From the IMG/VR virus record IMGVR_UViG_3300011271_000007, positions 1 through 39,849 of that record: 39,849 nucleotides of DNA; one strand, written 5' to 3'. Below, piece after piece: positions 1-6,947 of this stretch. The position numbers were made by a program, and so were the translations under genes. This DNA is from a virus. Within the stretch, counting starts at the first letter, position 1; each line of letters opens with the position of its first letter. The notes below the pieces were generated by a model that was given only the letters and a program-made list of their open reading frames with translations, did not search any database and had not been told where the DNA came from.

Positions 1-123
1 CAAGTCGTGTAAAAAAGCTTTGCTGAATTCTATTAGAGAGTATAGTGAAGTAGAAGGGTCTTTGAGTAAAGTGCTCTGTCTTGCCTTCAAGTTCTTTTTC
101 TTTCGTCTTAATCCGCTCATATA
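1..123. repeat. Terminal direct repeat, left copy (circular junction)
   Basis: These 123 bases are identical to 39727-39849, so the window wraps onto itself. This is either an assembly overlap of a circular or circularly permuted genome, or a true short terminal redundancy. The genes lying across it are continuous when the ends are joined, which supports closure. Confidence 0.95.
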
Positions 124-319
124 GCTCCAGGAATTGATTTTTTAGATTTTCGTATTTTTGTTTTCGTATTGAGTTTTCATTAACTTTCTTAGCCAAACGT
201 GTTTCAATATAGTTGTAAACGTATAATAGCGCTTTACTTGTTTGTCGAAATGATGGAGAAGGGCTTGAAAGAAGATTTGAATTGAAAGACTGCTGGATTA
301 ACGGAGGAAGGCTGGACAT
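1..319 (-). CDS. Hypothetical protein, continues across the circle junction (122 aa in all)
   Basis: The frame opens with ATG at 319 and is still open at base 1. Joined to the other end it continues and stops with TGA at 39677-39679, giving 122 residues. The first 35 residues are Ser/Pro/Leu-rich. They are followed by a Lys/Glu-rich stretch likely to form a coiled coil. I see no Shine-Dalgarno sequence before the ATG. From base 120 onward the frame overlaps, out of phase, the 73-residue gene starting at 39846, which does have a good ribosome binding site. Either both are translated or the tail of this frame is chance. No family is recognised. Confidence 0.4.
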   Translation of the reverse strand, partial: MSSLPPLIQQSFNSNLLSSPSPSFRQTSKALLYVYNYIETRLAKKVNENSIRKQKYENLKNQFLELYERIKTKEKELEGKTEHFTQRPFYFTILSNRIQQSFFTRL

Positions 320-369
320 TGTTGTTATTTTAATCATATTAAATTAATTAGTTTGATCTGATAAATATT

Positions 370-516
370 TTACGAATTCTCTCTTAGATATTCGTCAATT
401 TCTTTCATCATGTTGTTTCTTTTTTTTGTCTTCGATATTATGCGAATTTTTTTAATATCCGGCTGTTTACATCTTTTAATAAATTCTTTAATACCTTTTT
501 CAAATACTTTTTGCAT
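370..516 (-). CDS. Small basic hypothetical protein (48 aa)
   Basis: ATG at 516 leads a 48-codon frame ending in TAA at 370-372. The product is strongly basic and helical, with many Lys, Ile and Arg residues, and has no cysteine motif or membrane segment. The upstream sequence is AT-rich without a clear ribosome binding site, so this is a weak call resting on position within the leftward small-gene cassette. Nothing is recognised by family. Confidence 0.3.
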   Translation of the reverse strand: MQKVFEKGIKEFIKRCKQPDIKKIRIISKTKKRNNMMKEIDEYLRENS

Positions 517-618
517 AATTTATTACGTCTGATAGTGTATATTATGTCGGGAAATTTCTTCCTATAATATAATACAAAGGCAAGTGTATAAATAATTTAA
601 TTGAAATAATCGCTGTAA

Positions 619-762
619 TCATTTCTTTAACCTATTCTTTAATGCATTGTTCCTGGCTCTTAATACGATCCCGGCTCCTTTATAGTATACGATCTTCACG
701 CGAAGAATCATCAATCCTATGGCATATCCAAACTTATATATCCAACTCAGAAAACGTTTCAT
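619..762 (-). CDS. Small cationic membrane-associated protein (47 aa)
   Basis: ATG at 762 overlaps the TGA of the phosphoesterase gene in an ATGA junction, so translation is probably coupled. The 47-residue product begins with an aromatic, hydrophobic half (about residues 4-28, rich in Trp, Tyr, Phe and Ile, with interspersed Lys/Arg) and ends with a very basic tail. It could be an amphipathic or single-pass membrane peptide. A role in lysis is conceivable but not shown. The downstream 619-517 region is AT-rich and I see no gene in it. Confidence 0.5.
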   Translation of the reverse strand: MKRFLSWIYKFGYAIGLMILRVKIVYYKGAGIVLRARNNALKNRLKK

Positions 763-1499
763 AAAATCACTCTAATAGGCTTGTTGACAGGTTCATAATG
801 TTCGTTGACATGGCTACAGTTCACAATTATCGGTAAAGAACTTGGAGGATCTTCAGAGGGAACTATTCCTAACATTTTTTTCATTCTCGTACAATTTATC
901 ATTGCATATGCCTCATGAATATGACCAAAGACAAAAAGTTTCAATTGTTTTAACTTTCGTGATTTACGATATAACGAAATACTTCCACAAGTATGACCAT
1001 CTATATTTAAGTCCAAAACGCCATGTGGAGGTCCATGAGAGATCAATATGTCTATGTCTTCAGGGATTAGCGCAAACTTCTCGGCTAATTCATTTTCTGT
1101 GCCACACGTGAAAGCCTTGCAATGGGGATTCATGCCTTCAAATGTCTTCGTCCAAGGAGTGCCCCAGATTTTAAAATCTCTTCTTTCTAATGTTCCTTTA
1201 AAATCTTTTTTTAAAGGGGGATAATATGAAAATGCGGTTCCTGAGTCGCACAGATATATAACACTAACTTTTTCCCAATATTTCCACATTCTGTGTTCAT
1301 CCATGGATTGCAAAAAGTTGTCATGATTACCACCAATGATAATTTTTTCTTTATAAGATTGATCAAGAATCCAGCTTTCAAAATCTATCCAATTTTTCTC
1401 TGTGTCATTTGCAGTCAAATCACCTGCGACAATCAAAAGATCTCCTCCATCTAATTTGGGATAGAATCCATGAAGATCGCCTATACAAGTTATGTCCAT
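759..1499 (-). CDS. Calcineurin-like metallophosphoesterase
   Basis: The 246-residue protein carries the full metallophosphatase motif set in order: GDLHG near the N-terminus, AGDLT, GGNHD, SHGPP and GHIHE. These supply the Asp, His and Asn ligands for two metal ions. The family hydrolyses phosphomonoesters or phosphodiesters, sometimes cyclic nucleotides. Its substrate here is unknown. A start 15 bases further upstream is possible, but ATG at 1499 forms a TAATG junction with the HNH gene and places the first motif close to the N-terminus, as is usual. It is followed by an ATGA-coupled small gene. A cytoplasmic accessory function is likely. Confidence 0.85.
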   Translation of the reverse strand: MDITCIGDLHGFYPKLDGGDLLIVAGDLTANDTEKNWIDFESWILDQSYKEKIIIGGNHDNFLQSMDEHRMWKYWEKVSVIYLCDSGTAFSYYPPLKKDFKGTLERRDFKIWGTPWTKTFEGMNPHCKAFTCGTENELAEKFALIPEDIDILISHGPPHGVLDLNIDGHTCGSISLYRKSRKLKQLKLFVFGHIHEAYAMINCTRMKKMLGIVPSEDPPSSLPIIVNCSHVNEHYEPVNKPIRVIL

Positions 1500-2161
1500 T
1501 AGATATGCGTCCAATTTTTACGTTTTACAATAGCATAAATCATGGAGTGTGCCACTCCGTATTCTTTAGCAAGTTTTGGACCGTTAGTTTCAGGATATTT
1601 TGATCGAATTTCCAAAACTTGTTTTTCAGTAAGTTTTGATCGACCCGTTTTTTCACCTAAAGCTCTATTAAAGAATTTTAATTTCTTTGATCCATCTATA
1701 TGATTCCAACTTTTTCCTATTATTATATTTCTAATGACCGAAGCTGAAGTGTTATAAATTTTTGCCAATTCTACTGTGCTTTGTGTGGGATATGAATTTC
1801 GGATATTTAAAATTTCATTTTCTTTAAAAATAGATTGTTTATTATTTTCTCCGAATTTGAGTCTTTTTCGTTTAGAAGCATCTTGTATATTCTGAGATTG
1901 TGTTCCAATTTCAAGATGATCAATGTTACAGCAAGCACGATTATCACATTTGTGCCTTATTACGAATCCATCACGATAAAACCCATCCTTTAATGTGTTG
2001 TATAAGAGACGTGGAACACTGTAAGTAAAATCACATATGCTATAAACTCCATATCCAGCTCCACTTAATCCTTTCGGCCATATTTTACATCCATTCGCAT
2101 CTAAAGGAATTCCATCAATTAATTCCAGAAATTGAACTATGCAATTTTGTTTTTTAGGCAT
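1499..2161 (-). CDS. HNH homing-type endonuclease with two helix-turn-helix repeats
   Basis: The 220-residue protein has an HNH core of the HNH_3 type around residues 50-90: a conserved His in HKCDNRACCN, then the NIDHLEIGT segment. Two similar C-terminal repeats follow (about 105-155 and 170-220), each with a spaced helix-turn-helix and ending in a KSWNHI or KNWTHI signature, as in DNA-binding modules of phage homing endonucleases. The start ATG at 2161 has a GGGGAG ribosome binding site. It sits exactly at the 5' end of the phosphoesterase gene, its stop overlapping that gene's ATG, which suggests insertion as a mobile gene. A second stand-alone relative lies at 31712-32197. Confidence 0.85.
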   Translation of the reverse strand: MPKKQNCIVQFLELIDGIPLDANGCKIWPKGLSGAGYGVYSICDFTYSVPRLLYNTLKDGFYRDGFVIRHKCDNRACCNIDHLEIGTQSQNIQDASKRKRLKFGENNKQSIFKENEILNIRNSYPTQSTVELAKIYNTSASVIRNIIIGKSWNHIDGSKKLKFFNRALGEKTGRSKLTEKQVLEIRSKYPETNGPKLAKEYGVAHSMIYAIVKRKNWTHI

Positions 2162-2188
2162 TTAAAAACTCCCCGATACAATCAATTA

Positions 2189-2356
2189 TCATTTCGGATT
2201 ATTCCTTTCTTCTTCCACGCTCTTTTGATCAGGAAAATGATCATCGCAATATGCCGGACCACCGAAACGAGGAAACCATTTAGCTTTTTGATTACAAATA
2301 GGACATTTTTTGTCTTCAAGCCACTGAATAAATTGATGCGTTGTTAGAAATTTCAT
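2189..2356 (-). CDS. Small putative zinc-binding protein (55 aa)
   Basis: ATG at 2356 overlaps the stop of the preceding gene in an ATGA junction. The product has CPIC near residue 18 and a later CDDH, a plausible Cys3-His zinc knuckle, then an acidic tail. Its last residues (EERNNPK) are the same as those of the preceding gene, encoded by a repeated DNA segment that also carries a ribosome binding site. No family is recognised beyond a resemblance to small phage zinc-ribbon proteins. Confidence 0.65.
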   Translation of the reverse strand: MKFLTTHQFIQWLEDKKCPICNQKAKWFPRFGGPAYCDDHFPDQKSVEEERNNPK

Positions 2357-2565
2357 TTCGGATTATTCCTCTCTTCGATGACACATAGCCGCGCATGATG
2401 ATCTTTGACACAGTTGTGTAACTCGGAGATTTCTTTTCTTATTTCAAGAACTTCTTTGCGTATTTCTGATATTGCGTTATCAGTTCGATTCATAAAAAAG
2501 ATGCATAGGCCCCAAGTCCCAGTGAAACCTCCACCGAGAATCCAGAGCAATACTTCTAGTTGCAT
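2353..2565 (-). CDS. Small membrane protein with coiled-coil tail (70 aa)
   Basis: ATG at 2565 lies one base after the stop of the upstream gene, behind an AGGAAAG ribosome binding site, so I prefer it to the start at 2610, which would overlap more. The protein has one hydrophobic segment at about residues 3-25 (Leu, Ile, Gly, Trp, Phe) followed by a charged Glu/Arg/Lys coiled coil. It is a paralogue of the 66-residue protein upstream, sharing the ending DHHARLCVIEERN. The topology would suit a small holin-like or membrane-anchoring protein, but no function can be assigned. Confidence 0.65.
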   Translation of the reverse strand: MQLEVLLWILGGGFTGTWGLCIFFMNRTDNAISEIRKEVLEIRKEISELHNCVKDHHARLCVIEERNNPK

Positions 2566-2566
2566 A

Positions 2567-2767
2567 TTACTTTCCTTTATTTCTTTCTTCAATAGCGCAT
2601 AGTCTTCCATGAAAGTCTTTCATTTCTTGATGAATGCCCAATAAAATTGTATTTGTCTCTTTTCTATGTTCATCAAGTTTTTTGTCCATTTGACAGTATA
2701 AAGTAATTATCGTTCCAAGATTTGTTGCTATTACAGCAAAAACAGTTAAAACTTGCGTCCAGTCCAC
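2567..2767 (-). CDS. Small membrane protein, paralogue of the next gene (66 aa)
   Basis: This is the first gene of the leftward cassette. Residues 5-25 form a hydrophobic segment (VLTVFAVIATNLGTIITLY) and the remainder is a charged helix ending in HGRLCAIEERNKGK. The resemblance in layout and C-terminus to the 70-residue protein shows a tandem duplication. The promoter should lie in the 128-base gap up to 2896, which also holds a palindrome. Holin-like function is possible but unproven. Confidence 0.6.
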   Translation of the reverse strand: MDWTQVLTVFAVIATNLGTIITLYCQMDKKLDEHRKETNTILLGIHQEMKDFHGRLCAIEERNKGK

Positions 2768-2814
2768 AAAATCCCTTTCGTTAAATTTGGTTAAAACATA
2801 TTTTGAAACTTCAA

Positions 2815-2834
2815 ATGTAAAGCCCGTTTTACAT
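2815..2834. promoter_or_regulatory. Dispersed palindrome, site 1 (operator candidate)
   Basis: The sequence ATGTAAAGCCCGTTTTACAT has arms ATGTAAA and TTTACAT. It lies in the divergent intergenic space between the leftward gene at 2767 and the rightward gene at 2896. Near-identical palindromes occur at 5750-5768, 19347-19365 and 23378-23396. A second small palindrome, TTTGAAACTTCAAA, adjoins it at 2802-2815. Confidence 0.5.
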
Positions 2835-2895
2835 GTGAAATTCTAACATGTCTGGCCTCAGCATATACTAAAGGCCATATTTAAGGAAGTGATTT

Positions 2896-3054
2896 ATGCC
2901 GCTTGAAAAAGGTACATCAAAGAAAAAAATCTCTGATAATATAAAGACTGAAATGGAACATGGAAAGGGACAAAAACAAGCGGTCGCGATAGCTCTCAAT
3001 ACCGCCAGGAAGTCAGGAGCACATCTTCCAAAACCAAAGAAAAAGGCAAAGTGA
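2896..3054 (+). CDS. Small conserved phage protein, DUF6496-like (52 aa)
   Basis: ATG at 2896 follows an AAGGAAGTGA ribosome binding site. The protein has the layout of a small family common in phages and bacteria: an N-terminal KGTS patch, a run of the type NIKTEMEHGK, then KQAVAIALNTARKSG, and a Lys/Pro tail. Its function is unknown, though the basic character suggests nucleic-acid contact. It opens a rightward four-gene cassette in which every junction overlaps (TGATG, TGATG, ATGA). Confidence 0.75.
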   Translation: MPLEKGTSKKKISDNIKTEMEHGKGQKQAVAIALNTARKSGAHLPKPKKKAK

Positions 3055-3236
3055 TGTTAGATGCGTTGATGGTTCTCTTTAAAAAGGAAACGTCGTTCGA
3101 GGGCATATCCAAAGCCATTAATCTAATCGCTGAACTTGTCTCGTTATTTGAAAGTGATTATTTAAAAGACAAAGACGCCAAAAATGCCGCTATCGATGCC
3201 GTGATTCAATTGCTAGAACAACATAAGGACAAATGA
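3054..3236 (+). CDS. Small helical hypothetical protein (60 aa)
   Basis: ATG at 3054 shares its A with the stop of the previous gene (TGATG), so translation is probably coupled. A GTG one codon earlier is an alternative. The product is a mixed hydrophobic and charged helical protein (Leu, Ile, Ala with Asp and Lys) without cysteines or a clear membrane segment. No family is recognised. Confidence 0.6.
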   Translation: MLDALMVLFKKETSFEGISKAINLIAELVSLFESDYLKDKDAKNAAIDAVIQLLEQHKDK

Positions 3237-3406
3237 TGACCGATATACATATCTTCAAGTCCGAAAACTATCCTGGACCCATGGCAATAGACGTTAAACC
3301 TTCTAAAGAATGTAGAGAATATCATGAAAACTCATGCATTCAAGTTAATATAGATGGAAAGTCTTATGTTAAAAAGATTATTGAACATGAAAAGGATAAG
3401 CCATGA
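3236..3406 (+). CDS. Small hypothetical protein (56 aa)
   Basis: ATG at 3236 overlaps the preceding TGA in a TGATG junction. The 56-residue product contains two cysteines and several His, Lys and Glu residues, with no membrane segment. It looks like a soluble beta-containing small protein. The call rests on the coupled position between two other genes and an ATGA overlap with the lipoprotein gene. Nothing is recognised. Confidence 0.55.
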   Translation: MTDIHIFKSENYPGPMAIDVKPSKECREYHENSCIQVNIDGKSYVKKIIEHEKDKP

Positions 3407-3627
3407 CAATCAAAGCTAGAGTATTCACCAAGTGGATTAGCACAATAAGCCTTATTCTACTTTCAGGGTGCGCTGAAGTCATGCCAGGGCTTTTTAAAGC
3501 TGTTGAGGATATCGAGACGGATGGAGCAATTAATGTCGCTGTCACAAAGGAAGCTCTACAACGCGACACAGATATACATATCATTGTTGATGTTGTGAAC
3601 AAAGATCAGACTGCGGCGAAGCCTTAA
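3403..3627 (+). CDS. Small lipoprotein (74 aa), possible o-spanin-like lysis factor
   Basis: The protein begins with a signal peptide: basic TIKARVFTKW, a hydrophobic ISTISLILL stretch and a lipobox LLSG-C with the acylated Cys at about residue 23. The mature part is about 52 residues. Small phage lipoproteins of Gram-negative hosts often act as outer spanins, but there is no inner-spanin partner beside it, so this is only a possibility. The start overlaps the previous stop by ATGA. Its end overlaps the convergent gene at 3581 by 47 bases. Confidence 0.65.
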   Translation: MTIKARVFTKWISTISLILLSGCAEVMPGLFKAVEDIETDGAINVAVTKEALQRDTDIHIIVDVVNKDQTAAKP

Positions 3628-4123
3628 ACACGGTTAATTGTTCAGCCAGCTTTTTGCATTCATTAATAGCAAAATCTAATGTTTTATATGTTGAATTAAA
3701 TGGCATACATTTCAAATTACCATCAAAGAGTCCAGGAAATTTATCTCTTCGATATTGATCCATTTTTTTTCGTATTTCTATCATGCTGGGAACGACATCC
3801 ATTGAATGCGCACAGTTAAAGCCTATCCACCATGTTTTGTCATCATCATAAAAATGATTATTGAATGTAACACCATAATGCACATCAAAATCTAAATCAT
3901 GTCCTTTTTCGTTTCTATATAATGGGTGATATTCAGGAATCTTAACATAACCGTTTAAAAAACCGCCAAACGAATGACCAGATTCTTCGAAAACTATATG
4001 TCGATATATTAAACATTCCATATCGGAACATTCGAATTTAACTTCATCGGGTTCATCGCACCAAGGTCCTTCGCCAAACCATTGTAGTTTCTGTTCTCGA
4101 GTATATTTATGTAGTGTTTCCAT
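3581..4123 (-). CDS. Conserved phage protein of unknown function (180 aa)
   Basis: ATG at 4123 follows GGAAAGTGAG and lies five bases after the stop of the upstream gene. A longer frame to 4237 exists but would overlap that gene. The product has a pattern I recognise from many phage genomes: FGEGPWCDEPDEV near the start, a Tyr/His-rich middle containing HPLY and VHYGVTF, and WWIGFNCAHSMD in the second half. It lies at the promoter-distal end of the recombination operon. Its function is unknown. Confidence 0.75.
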   Translation of the reverse strand: METLHKYTREQKLQWFGEGPWCDEPDEVKFECSDMECLIYRHIVFEESGHSFGGFLNGYVKIPEYHPLYRNEKGHDLDFDVHYGVTFNNHFYDDDKTWWIGFNCAHSMDVVPSMIEIRKKMDQYRRDKFPGLFDGNLKCMPFNSTYKTLDFAINECKKLAEQLTVFKASPQSDLCSQHQQ

Positions 4124-4127
4124 TAAC

Positions 4128-4361
4128 TCACTTTCCCATATTTTCATCTTTAGGATGACACAATGGACATTTTTCATTCTGAATAGTTTTCGCATATTCA
4201 ATAAAAGAAACATTGCACATAATTGCCAGCGCAACAACCTGATTATTTAATTGAAACATTGCATCACATTTTGTGCATGCAATGATTAGACATAAATCGC
4301 CTTTTGCCCAATCATCTTTTTCAAGCTCTTCAATAAGAAGAGAGGTTTTAAGATCATCCAT
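4128..4361 (-). CDS. Small zinc-ribbon-like protein (77 aa)
   Basis: Two CxxC pairs, CTKC in the middle and CPLC near the C-terminus, suggest one zinc-ribbon fold. ATG at 4361 shares its A with the TGA of the exonuclease gene (TGATG) and has GGAG nine bases upstream, so I prefer it over the start at 4376. The gene is embedded in the early recombination operon. No specific role is known. Confidence 0.6.
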   Translation of the reverse strand: MDDLKTSLLIEELEKDDWAKGDLCLIIACTKCDAMFQLNNQVVALAIMCNVSFIEYAKTIQNEKCPLCHPKDENMGK

Positions 4362-5191
4362 CAACTTATTCTCCAATATTCTGTTGGCGGTTTTCTGTGT
4401 TTCTCAAGGTCCATAGCATTAATCTCCGGTAATGTGGAATATGAAATCACTCCTTTGCGTAGACATTTCGATAATTTCACACCTCCTCCCATCGAATTTG
4501 AGCCTCCAGTTAAAGACACTAGCCTTTTTCGGTAGGTTTCCACTTCTTCTTCGCAACGAGTTAATAATTTCTTTGCTAATAGGAATCTTTCTGCGCATGT
4601 TAACCATTCGTCATCTGTCCTTTGCTGATAATCTTTTAATGTAGCTTCCGGAGGACAAAGATCGATCATGCATTTGTAAAACTCAGATTCCTTTTTCAAA
4701 AGCTCGTCAATATATACTTTATTCGGTTTGACTTCAAGCACAATTCCAGAGGTGCCGTTAAAACAAAAGTAGAAAATCTCTTTGGGCTTTGCAACCTCAT
4801 ACTGATGCATCATTTGGCAAAGGTAGACTTCTGGAATCTCGCCAGCTAATGCCATATTGTAGGTCTTTTCTCCCGGACATTTAATTTCGACCACGCATGA
4901 CCCGCAATCGCTTATTCCGTCCAATGTGGCGAACATATAAGGTATGTTTGGATGTTCGATTCTACGCGGTTTTACATGTATTCCTGTCAATTGTGTGAAC
5001 TGCTCACGGGCTAGATCTTCTAGATCATTGCCCCTTTGCATAGCCGCATTCGTTTCAGGTTGAGGACGCAATCCCAATTTTAGCTCCCATGCCATTAAAG
5101 GAGTCACCCAAGGATTAACACCCATTATAGCGGAACTATCCGATGCCCCAATCTTCGTTTTCCTGTACTCTAAATCTTCTTTAGTTAGCAT
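4361..5191 (-). CDS. YqaJ-type viral recombinase / lambda-exonuclease-like nuclease
   Basis: The 276-residue protein shows the YqaJ signature IGASDSSAIMG near residues 13-23, RGNDLEDLA around 55, the catalytic pair TLDG and VEIKCPG around 95-115 (a PD-(D/E)XK core), and CQMMHQY about 20 residues later. It would resect double-stranded DNA ends 5' to 3'. Its partner is the RecT-like annealing protein encoded upstream in the same operon. Together they form a two-component recombination system used for repair and for circle or concatemer formation. The C-terminal third is helical and charged. Confidence 0.88.
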   Translation of the reverse strand: MLTKEDLEYRKTKIGASDSSAIMGVNPWVTPLMAWELKLGLRPQPETNAAMQRGNDLEDLAREQFTQLTGIHVKPRRIEHPNIPYMFATLDGISDCGSCVVEIKCPGEKTYNMALAGEIPEVYLCQMMHQYEVAKPKEIFYFCFNGTSGIVLEVKPNKVYIDELLKKESEFYKCMIDLCPPEATLKDYQQRTDDEWLTCAERFLLAKKLLTRCEEEVETYRKRLVSLTGGSNSMGGGVKLSKCLRKGVISYSTLPEINAMDLEKHRKPPTEYWRIS

Positions 5192-5417
5192 CTTTATTTT
5201 CCTCTTTTTCGTAAAAGATTAGCGTATCCGCTGAAAGAAAAACATCTCTCATAGATTCTAAATAATCATCTAATCCTTTGTATTCCAAATCGTGAAGATG
5301 ATGTTCTAAATTTTGTATGATTTTAACAGAAATGTCATAACCTATTTTCTTACCCATTTTTACACCTACTTTATGACCAGTCCAATAAGCCTCTAAATAT
5401 TCTTTACTTTCATTCAT
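5181..5417 (-). CDS. Small acidic hypothetical protein (78 aa)
   Basis: ATG at 5417 follows AGAGG at suitable spacing. The product is a helical, charged protein with an N-terminal patch KVGVKMGKKIGYD and an acidic end. It overlaps the exonuclease start by 11 bases and lies between the annealing and exonuclease genes, so it is probably co-expressed with them. No family is recognised. Confidence 0.6.
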   Translation of the reverse strand: MNESKEYLEAYWTGHKVGVKMGKKIGYDISVKIIQNLEHHLHDLEYKGLDDYLESMRDVFLSADTLIFYEKEENKDAN

Positions 5418-5460
5418 TTGTAACCTCTAAAATTCTTCATTTCATTTATAGTTTGTTTAC

Positions 5461-5484
5461 AGTCGGTAACGTTTTGTAACCGAC
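5461..5484 (-). other. Intergenic hairpin after the RecT-like gene
   Basis: Arms AGTCGGT and ACCGACT (7 bp) flank an 11-base loop immediately after the stop of the annealing-protein gene. There is no T-run after it, so it is not a typical terminator. It may be an RNA stability or processing element between two operon genes. Confidence 0.4.
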
Positions 5485-6321
5485 TCATTCATCCACAACC
5501 TCACCTGTTTGTGCATCAACGATCTCAATCGAAATCTCGGGCGTTTTGCTTTGGTTTTTAGCCAATTCTTTTTGATAATGTTCCATTCGCAAGACAAGCA
5601 TCTCCTTCATTTCATCGAATTTTTCAGAGGGCAATTGATCAAAGTCACTGATCTTAAACTTCTTCTTCAAAACAGAAGCCCCGTTTTTATTGACTTCAGG
5701 CGAGCATTTTTCCAAAAGCGCCTTCAACTCATCGATCTGATCCGAAGTAATGTAAAGCTGTTTTACATCCAATTGTTTTACAGCGTTTTCAGCTTCCACA
5801 AATTCGGCATCTGCAAGCGCCATGTCCTCGCATTCCCCTTTTTCATAAATCTTGGTTAGAATGTCTGGAAAAAGAATGCGCTTAAGTCTAGATAACGCCC
5901 GGGCAAAAAACATGTCCTTACGGTTTTTATCATAATTCTTTCCGGCGCTTTTCATATCATCAACGCCGAATGTAATTTCTGCTGTATCTCCAGTATCTTT
6001 TCGTTTACCTCTAACCGTACATCCGTTGTCATCAAGTTTCACTAGACTAACACTATGTCCTGCCATACGGATATATTTGTTCATCGCTTCCGCTGCCATT
6101 CCTACGCGGCCTTGGACGTAGTACATCTCACCATTCAATGCATTACGCTGATCAATGCCGTTCGCTTGGGCTGCCATGCAGATAGCGAAGATTCCATCTT
6201 CTCCGATTTTCTGATAATGCTTAGTTTCCATAAGCTTTTTTGCCATCATTCTAGTGTTTGTCACATCATTCACGATGGATAAACTTGTGTTGATATTCTC
6301 TACCTTAGTTAACGCTGTCAT
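5485..6321 (-). CDS. RecT-like single-strand annealing protein
   Basis: ATG at 6321 has a strong GAGGAGAGAG ribosome binding site. A start at 6363 would add 14 residues without such a site. The 278-residue protein has the conserved RecT-type region in its first half: AMCMAAQ-like helices, an LNGEMYYVQGR motif, GMAAEAMN and later DMFFARALSRLKR, which form the DNA-binding annealing core. The C-terminal third is acidic and variable. It would anneal the single strands made by the YqaJ-type exonuclease encoded downstream. The gene contains one copy of the dispersed palindrome. Confidence 0.85.
   Translation of the reverse strand: MTALTKVENINTSLSIVNDVTNTRMMAKKLMETKHYQKIGEDGIFAICMAAQANGIDQRNALNGEMYYVQGRVGMAAEAMNKYIRMAGHSVSLVKLDDNGCTVRGKRKDTGDTAEITFGVDDMKSAGKNYDKNRKDMFFARALSRLKRILFPDILTKIYEKGECEDMALADAEFVEAENAVKQLDVKQLYITSDQIDELKALLEKCSPEVNKNGASVLKKKFKISDFDQLPSEKFDEMKEMLVLRMEHYQKELAKNQSKTPEISIEIVDAQTGEVVDE
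5750..5768. promoter_or_regulatory. Dispersed palindrome, site 2 (inside the RecT-like gene)
   Basis: ATGTAAAGCTGTTTTACAT is identical over 19 bases to the copy at 23378-23396, with arms ATGTAAA and TTTACAT. It lies within coding sequence, where it encodes an ordinary stretch (VKQLYI), so its match to the other sites is not explained by protein function. Confidence 0.5.
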
Positions 6322-6535
6322 GATCTCTCTCCTCTTTATATTTTTTATATGTTGTAGGTTCACAATAATTTAATTGATCGGGTAGTATCGGTGACCTAGA
6401 TATTTCTACCCAATAATCAATATCACAATCATCCATCTGTCCATCTTTCAGAAACGCACACTCCATATTTATTCTTTCAAGCAAATATTTTTTTTGCTGT
6501 TCATTTAAGGTTAGTTGAGAGTTATTATCATTCAC
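6305..6535 (-). CDS. Small hypothetical protein (76 aa)
   Basis: The frame starts with GTG at 6535 behind GGAGAGAAAGG. The product is polar and acidic, with many Asn, Gln, Asp and Glu and two Cys-containing segments but no CxxC pair. Its end overlaps the RecT-like start by 17 bases, consistent with the leftward operon. No family is recognised. Confidence 0.5.
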   Translation of the reverse strand: MNDNNSQLTLNEQQKKYLLERINMECAFLKDGQMDDCDIDYWVEISRSPILPDQLNYCEPTTYKKYKEERDHDSVN

Positions 6536-6597
6536 TTGCCTTTCTCTCCATTTAAATTTTTATTTAAGTATGTCATAAGCAATGTGACAAATTGTCG

Positions 6598-6843
6598 TCA
6601 TTTACACGACAACATAAATAGCCGATGATCTAGATATGCATCTTCATCATAAAATCCATCGTATTGATTGTTTAAATCTCGGTTAATTTTCTCAAGATCT
6701 GTTTGAATTTCCCGTGTTTTTTGGGAACACCATTCAACACGTTCAAAAATCTCATCAATACTATTAATTTCTCTTTTCGCTACAATGTCGAGGTCGTTTT
6801 CGATATCATTTAGCATTTTTAAGCATTCTTCTATAAGCTTCAT
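6598..6843 (-). CDS. First gene of the leftward early operon, coiled-coil hypothetical protein (81 aa)
   Basis: ATG at 6843 follows AAAGGAAAG. The product is strongly helical with heptad-like Leu, Ile and Val spacing and many Glu, Asp and Lys residues, so a coiled-coil dimer is likely. It is the first gene after the leftward promoter facing the Cro-like gene. A 7-bp hairpin (arms at 6592-6598 and 6606-6612) spans its stop codon. Its function is unknown. Confidence 0.6.
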   Translation of the reverse strand: MKLIEECLKMLNDIENDLDIVAKREINSIDEIFERVEWCSQKTREIQTDLEKINRDLNNQYDGFYDEDAYLDHRLFMLSCK

Positions 6844-6871
6844 AAACTTTCCTTTATTTTGACTTTAACTC

Positions 6872-6893
6872 TCAAGACCTGTTACTGTCTTGA
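6872..6893. promoter_or_regulatory. Inverted-repeat operator candidate
   Basis: Perfect 7-base arms TCAAGAC (6872-6878) and GTCTTGA (6887-6893) are separated by 8 bases, a spacing typical of sites bound by dimeric phage helix-turn-helix repressors. The right arm overlaps the -35 box of the rightward promoter of the Cro-like gene, so binding would block that promoter. Confidence 0.6.
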
Positions 6894-6917
6894 TAAATCT
6901 AGATTAAACGATATGAA
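6890..6917 (+). promoter_or_regulatory. Rightward promoter of the Cro-like gene
   Basis: TTGATA at 6890-6895 and TATGAA at 6912-6917 are separated by 16 bases and lie about 30 bases before the ATG at 6948. The -35 overlaps the operator candidate. Confidence 0.45.
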
Positions 6918-6930
6918 TGTTTTTTGTCAA
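6903..6930 (-). promoter_or_regulatory. Leftward early promoter
   Basis: On the minus strand a consensus TTGACA (6930-6925) is followed after 16 bases by TTTAAT (6908-6903). It faces the leftward operon starting at 6843 and overlaps the rightward promoter, a face-to-face arrangement typical of a phage switch region. Confidence 0.5.
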
Positions 6931-6947
6931 TAGGGAATAAGAAAAAA

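Noticed and set aside
842-1111. Rightward frame opposite the phosphoesterase gene
   Set aside because: The phosphoesterase motifs are unambiguous on the other strand. This frame is a shadow.
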